A DNA stretch of 64,000 nucleotides from Rhyacophila brunnea (lineage: Eukaryota > Arthropoda > Insecta > Trichoptera > Rhyacophilidae). The position numbers and the translations under genes were made by a program. Within the stretch, counting starts at the first letter, position 1. Each line of letters opens with the position of its first letter. Below are positions 62,008-64,000 of the stretch, piece by piece. The notes beneath the pieces were generated by a model that worked only from the letters and a program-made list of their open reading frames with translations, did no database searches and was not told the origin of the DNA. The stretch is taken from assembly GCA_022495005.1 (NCBI GenBank), contig JAGYXB010001106.1, positions 124,001-188,000 of the forward strand, read 5' to 3'.

Positions 62008-62508
62008 AGGCTCATTTACACGCGTCACTGCGGATGATCCTTCGCAGGGAATTGGATTCAGGCATTCACTTTTTGTTTACACGTGTCAAATACTCGATTC
62101 ATTTCAAAATGCATCAAGTGAAATAGCGAACACAGAAATCACAGAAACAGCAACCAAGAACCACAAAACAACACTTTGTTTATTACAATCACTATGTAAT
62201 ATCAAATATGATGTGGACTGCAGGAACATATAATATTTAACCGGTTTGTTTTCAATAGTTATTCAAAATGACAGTTTACGTACCTATGTAAATAATAATA
62301 TGATGACAGTACTCAGGGTCGCAGTGCGCATGCGTGGAATCATACGCAGTGATCAAAAAATGATCCCAAGTAGAACAAGTTCAACTTCATTCACGTTTGA
62401 TTTAGGATGATCACTTTCAATGATTCGTTAATGATTGTGCGTTTACGCGGGTCACTGCGGATGATTCCTCCGCGATGATCGTCAAAAGTGAACCATGTAA
62501 ACGGGACT
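62008..62508. mobile_element. PIF/Harbinger-like MITE with TTA target duplication
   Basis: Ends aggctcatttacacgcgtca (left) and agtcccgtttacatggttca (right, opposite strand), with tta on both sides (62005-62007, 62509-62511). The word cactgcggatgat recurs near both ends. 501 bp, noncoding. The TTA duplication and the ggc-c-tttacacg type of end favour PIF/Harbinger. Confidence 0.75.
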
Positions 62509-62511
62509 TTA

Positions 62512-63351
62512 CATATTATATGTAATTCTACGGCAATCAATTTTTAATTCTATATTATATTCATCACAAAAGAATTAAAAACTTTGATTGTTAAAAACGC
62601 GAACACATTTATTCAGGCAATCAATTATTACTCTTATACATTGCAGGCAGGTACTTATTGTGTATGTAGTTTCGATATAAATCCAATTTTAAACGCACAG
62701 TTAACCTGGATAAATGTACGGCCTTCTGTGATCGTAAAACTTATCTATCTGCATATGTGGAAATTCCCACGAGTACCATTTCAGATACCAGATACTGTAT
62801 ACGTTTACTTACATATGTGTTCTATATTAGTACATAAATAGTAGATATGTACCTCAATTTATTTCAAAATTTGTCGAAATTCTATCAACATCGATCAACT
62901 ATGTATGTTGTATAATATTATCGAATATATGTCTCGATAACAACCTTTTCACGTTTTACCTATTTTATTTCATGTAACATTCGCCTCCTAGTTGAAATAT
63001 ATTATCACCACACGACGCATCTAAGATTCCCTGATATATCATAGTATATAGATTTGATATTTAAAACATATCTAAATGTCCAGGAGCACCGTTTTTAGGA
63101 AAACCTCGCAATTTACTTAATACATCTTGCTAATAACTTTCTTATTACATCAATTCACATCTAAGAACATTATAATATTTATTTTTAAATGATTGAAAAA
63201 TTAAATATAAAATTCTTTGGAAGATAGATTTTTATTAGTATCTAAGTACATCGTATTTTATGAATATTGTTCTCAATAACTCAAGTACTTTAAAATTCCA
63301 CAAAAAGATTATAGACAATTTCATAATTTAACGTACCTTTTCTTGTTTTTA
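62512..63351. other. AT-rich DNA, no gene recognised
   Basis: A frame at 62584-62841 has no recognised motif. Confidence 0.5.
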
Positions 63352-63835
63352 ATTAAAATAATTACAAGATAAAAAGAACCTTTTATATACTTACAACGTT
63401 TTTAAATTTTCTGTTTAATCATATAAACTTGAAAATTCTATGTAGGTGTTAATAAATACTTTTTTTGTTCTTGATAGAAATACTGAATAAAATATAGAAT
63501 ACTGAAATGTCATTTTGACATTTCATATCGATTTCCGTAGTGACGCACGAATATATTAATAATTTAGTTGCCAGTACCCCCTTAGCAACCAATAATAGTG
63601 TTTTACTTTTAACGATATTTTTCCGAAATAACTTTCCATACAAAGGAATTAACTGAAAATGAATTGAATTCTGCTTAAAGATGGCTAAAAGTATTAAAAT
63701 AATGCATTGTCATCGTGTTCTGATACATTCTAAAAGTTTCAAATGTCTAGCTAGTCGGGAAGTTAGTTAAACAAGATTTGTACTGGACAAACAAGAATAC
63801 GAGCTAATAAAAACGTGGTAAAATATCGATTATGT
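63352..63835 (-). repeat. Dispersed repeat D, copy 4
   Basis: Inverted relative to copies 2 and 3: aattacaagataaaaagaac, attccgtagtgacgcacg region, agctagtcgggaagttagtt, and end aagaatacgagctaataaaa. It carries the same tgacatttcat segment near 63510 as copy 3, so copies 3 and 4 form a subgroup. Confidence 0.8.
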
Positions 63836-64000
63836 ATTATAAAAAATAAAAATGTAGGTACCTATATGATTTGATTTTTAAATACTTACTTATATCAAAT
63901 AGAGCTTTGATGCGGTAATAATGCTAAGCCTCGAATTGATATAAATAAAAAGATTTCAGGGTATACTCATTTATATTATATAAATTATAAAAAAATCAAT

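Overview
This is AT-rich eukaryotic, almost certainly insect, nuclear DNA. It contains no recognisable host protein-coding gene: no long open frame with host-gene character and no convincing chain of exons. What can be supported is a dense, layered deposit of transposable elements and their relics in AT-rich DNA that is either intergenic or inside a very large intron. A lepidopteran source is my best guess (about 0.7). The reasons are the Helitron ends, the CCAGCAGTGG...(GAT)n tail seen on lepidopteran RTE LINEs, the (TTAGG)n telomere-type motif, tRNA-derived SINEs, and the abundant taggtacctac/acgagta words. Aphids and other hemipterans share several of these traits and cannot be excluded.

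Layout. 1-7277: two copies of a segment of about 4 kb in direct tandem. Each holds about 20 units of a 105-155 bp minisatellite whose core looks like the 3' end of an RTE-type LINE plus its (GAT)n tail, followed by about 570 bp of shared flank. 7278-13039: AT-rich DNA with a GC-rich twin hairpin (7430-7600), a GC-richer patch with an NRF1/Ewg-like site (8130-8680), a dispersed 0.6 kb repeat (10079-10690) and a 5'-truncated LINE with a GAA tail and short target repeats (11426-12518). 13040-13770: a broken TA-type MITE carrying a hairpin insertion with a 13 bp target duplication, then a CpG-rich patch ending in a strong splice-donor match. 13770-19200: long AT-rich stretch with one possible conserved noncoding block. 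19200-27800: an inverted and direct duplication around a tRNA-like sequence, copies of several SINE families, a second copy of the 0.6 kb repeat, and MITEs. 27800-44300: sparse relics, including a hAT element with perfect 8 bp target duplication nested in a TA-type MITE, more SINEs, a second hAT MITE, and a foldback element carrying (TTAGG)n-like arrays in both orientations. 44300-58776: degraded RTE and hAT fragments and MITEs with long inverted repeats, some nested. 58777-60635: an internally deleted Helitron that still has both termini and part of its Rep/helicase protein. 60637-64000: a PIF/Harbinger-like MITE and one more dispersed repeat.

Nothing here works as a multi-gene system. The biology is transposon biology: RTE LINEs, tRNA-derived SINEs that depend on LINE machinery, hAT, Tc1/mariner-type and Harbinger-type nonautonomous DNA elements, and a Helitron. 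The points most worth a second look are the LINE-tail-derived tandem array and its segmental duplication, the repeat family with a tRNA-like module in its interior, the template-switch-like rearrangement at 19203-20019, the twin hairpins with different but paired stems, and the foldback element with telomere-type arrays. All coordinates come from reading the sequence by eye; element edges without stated target duplications are approximate.
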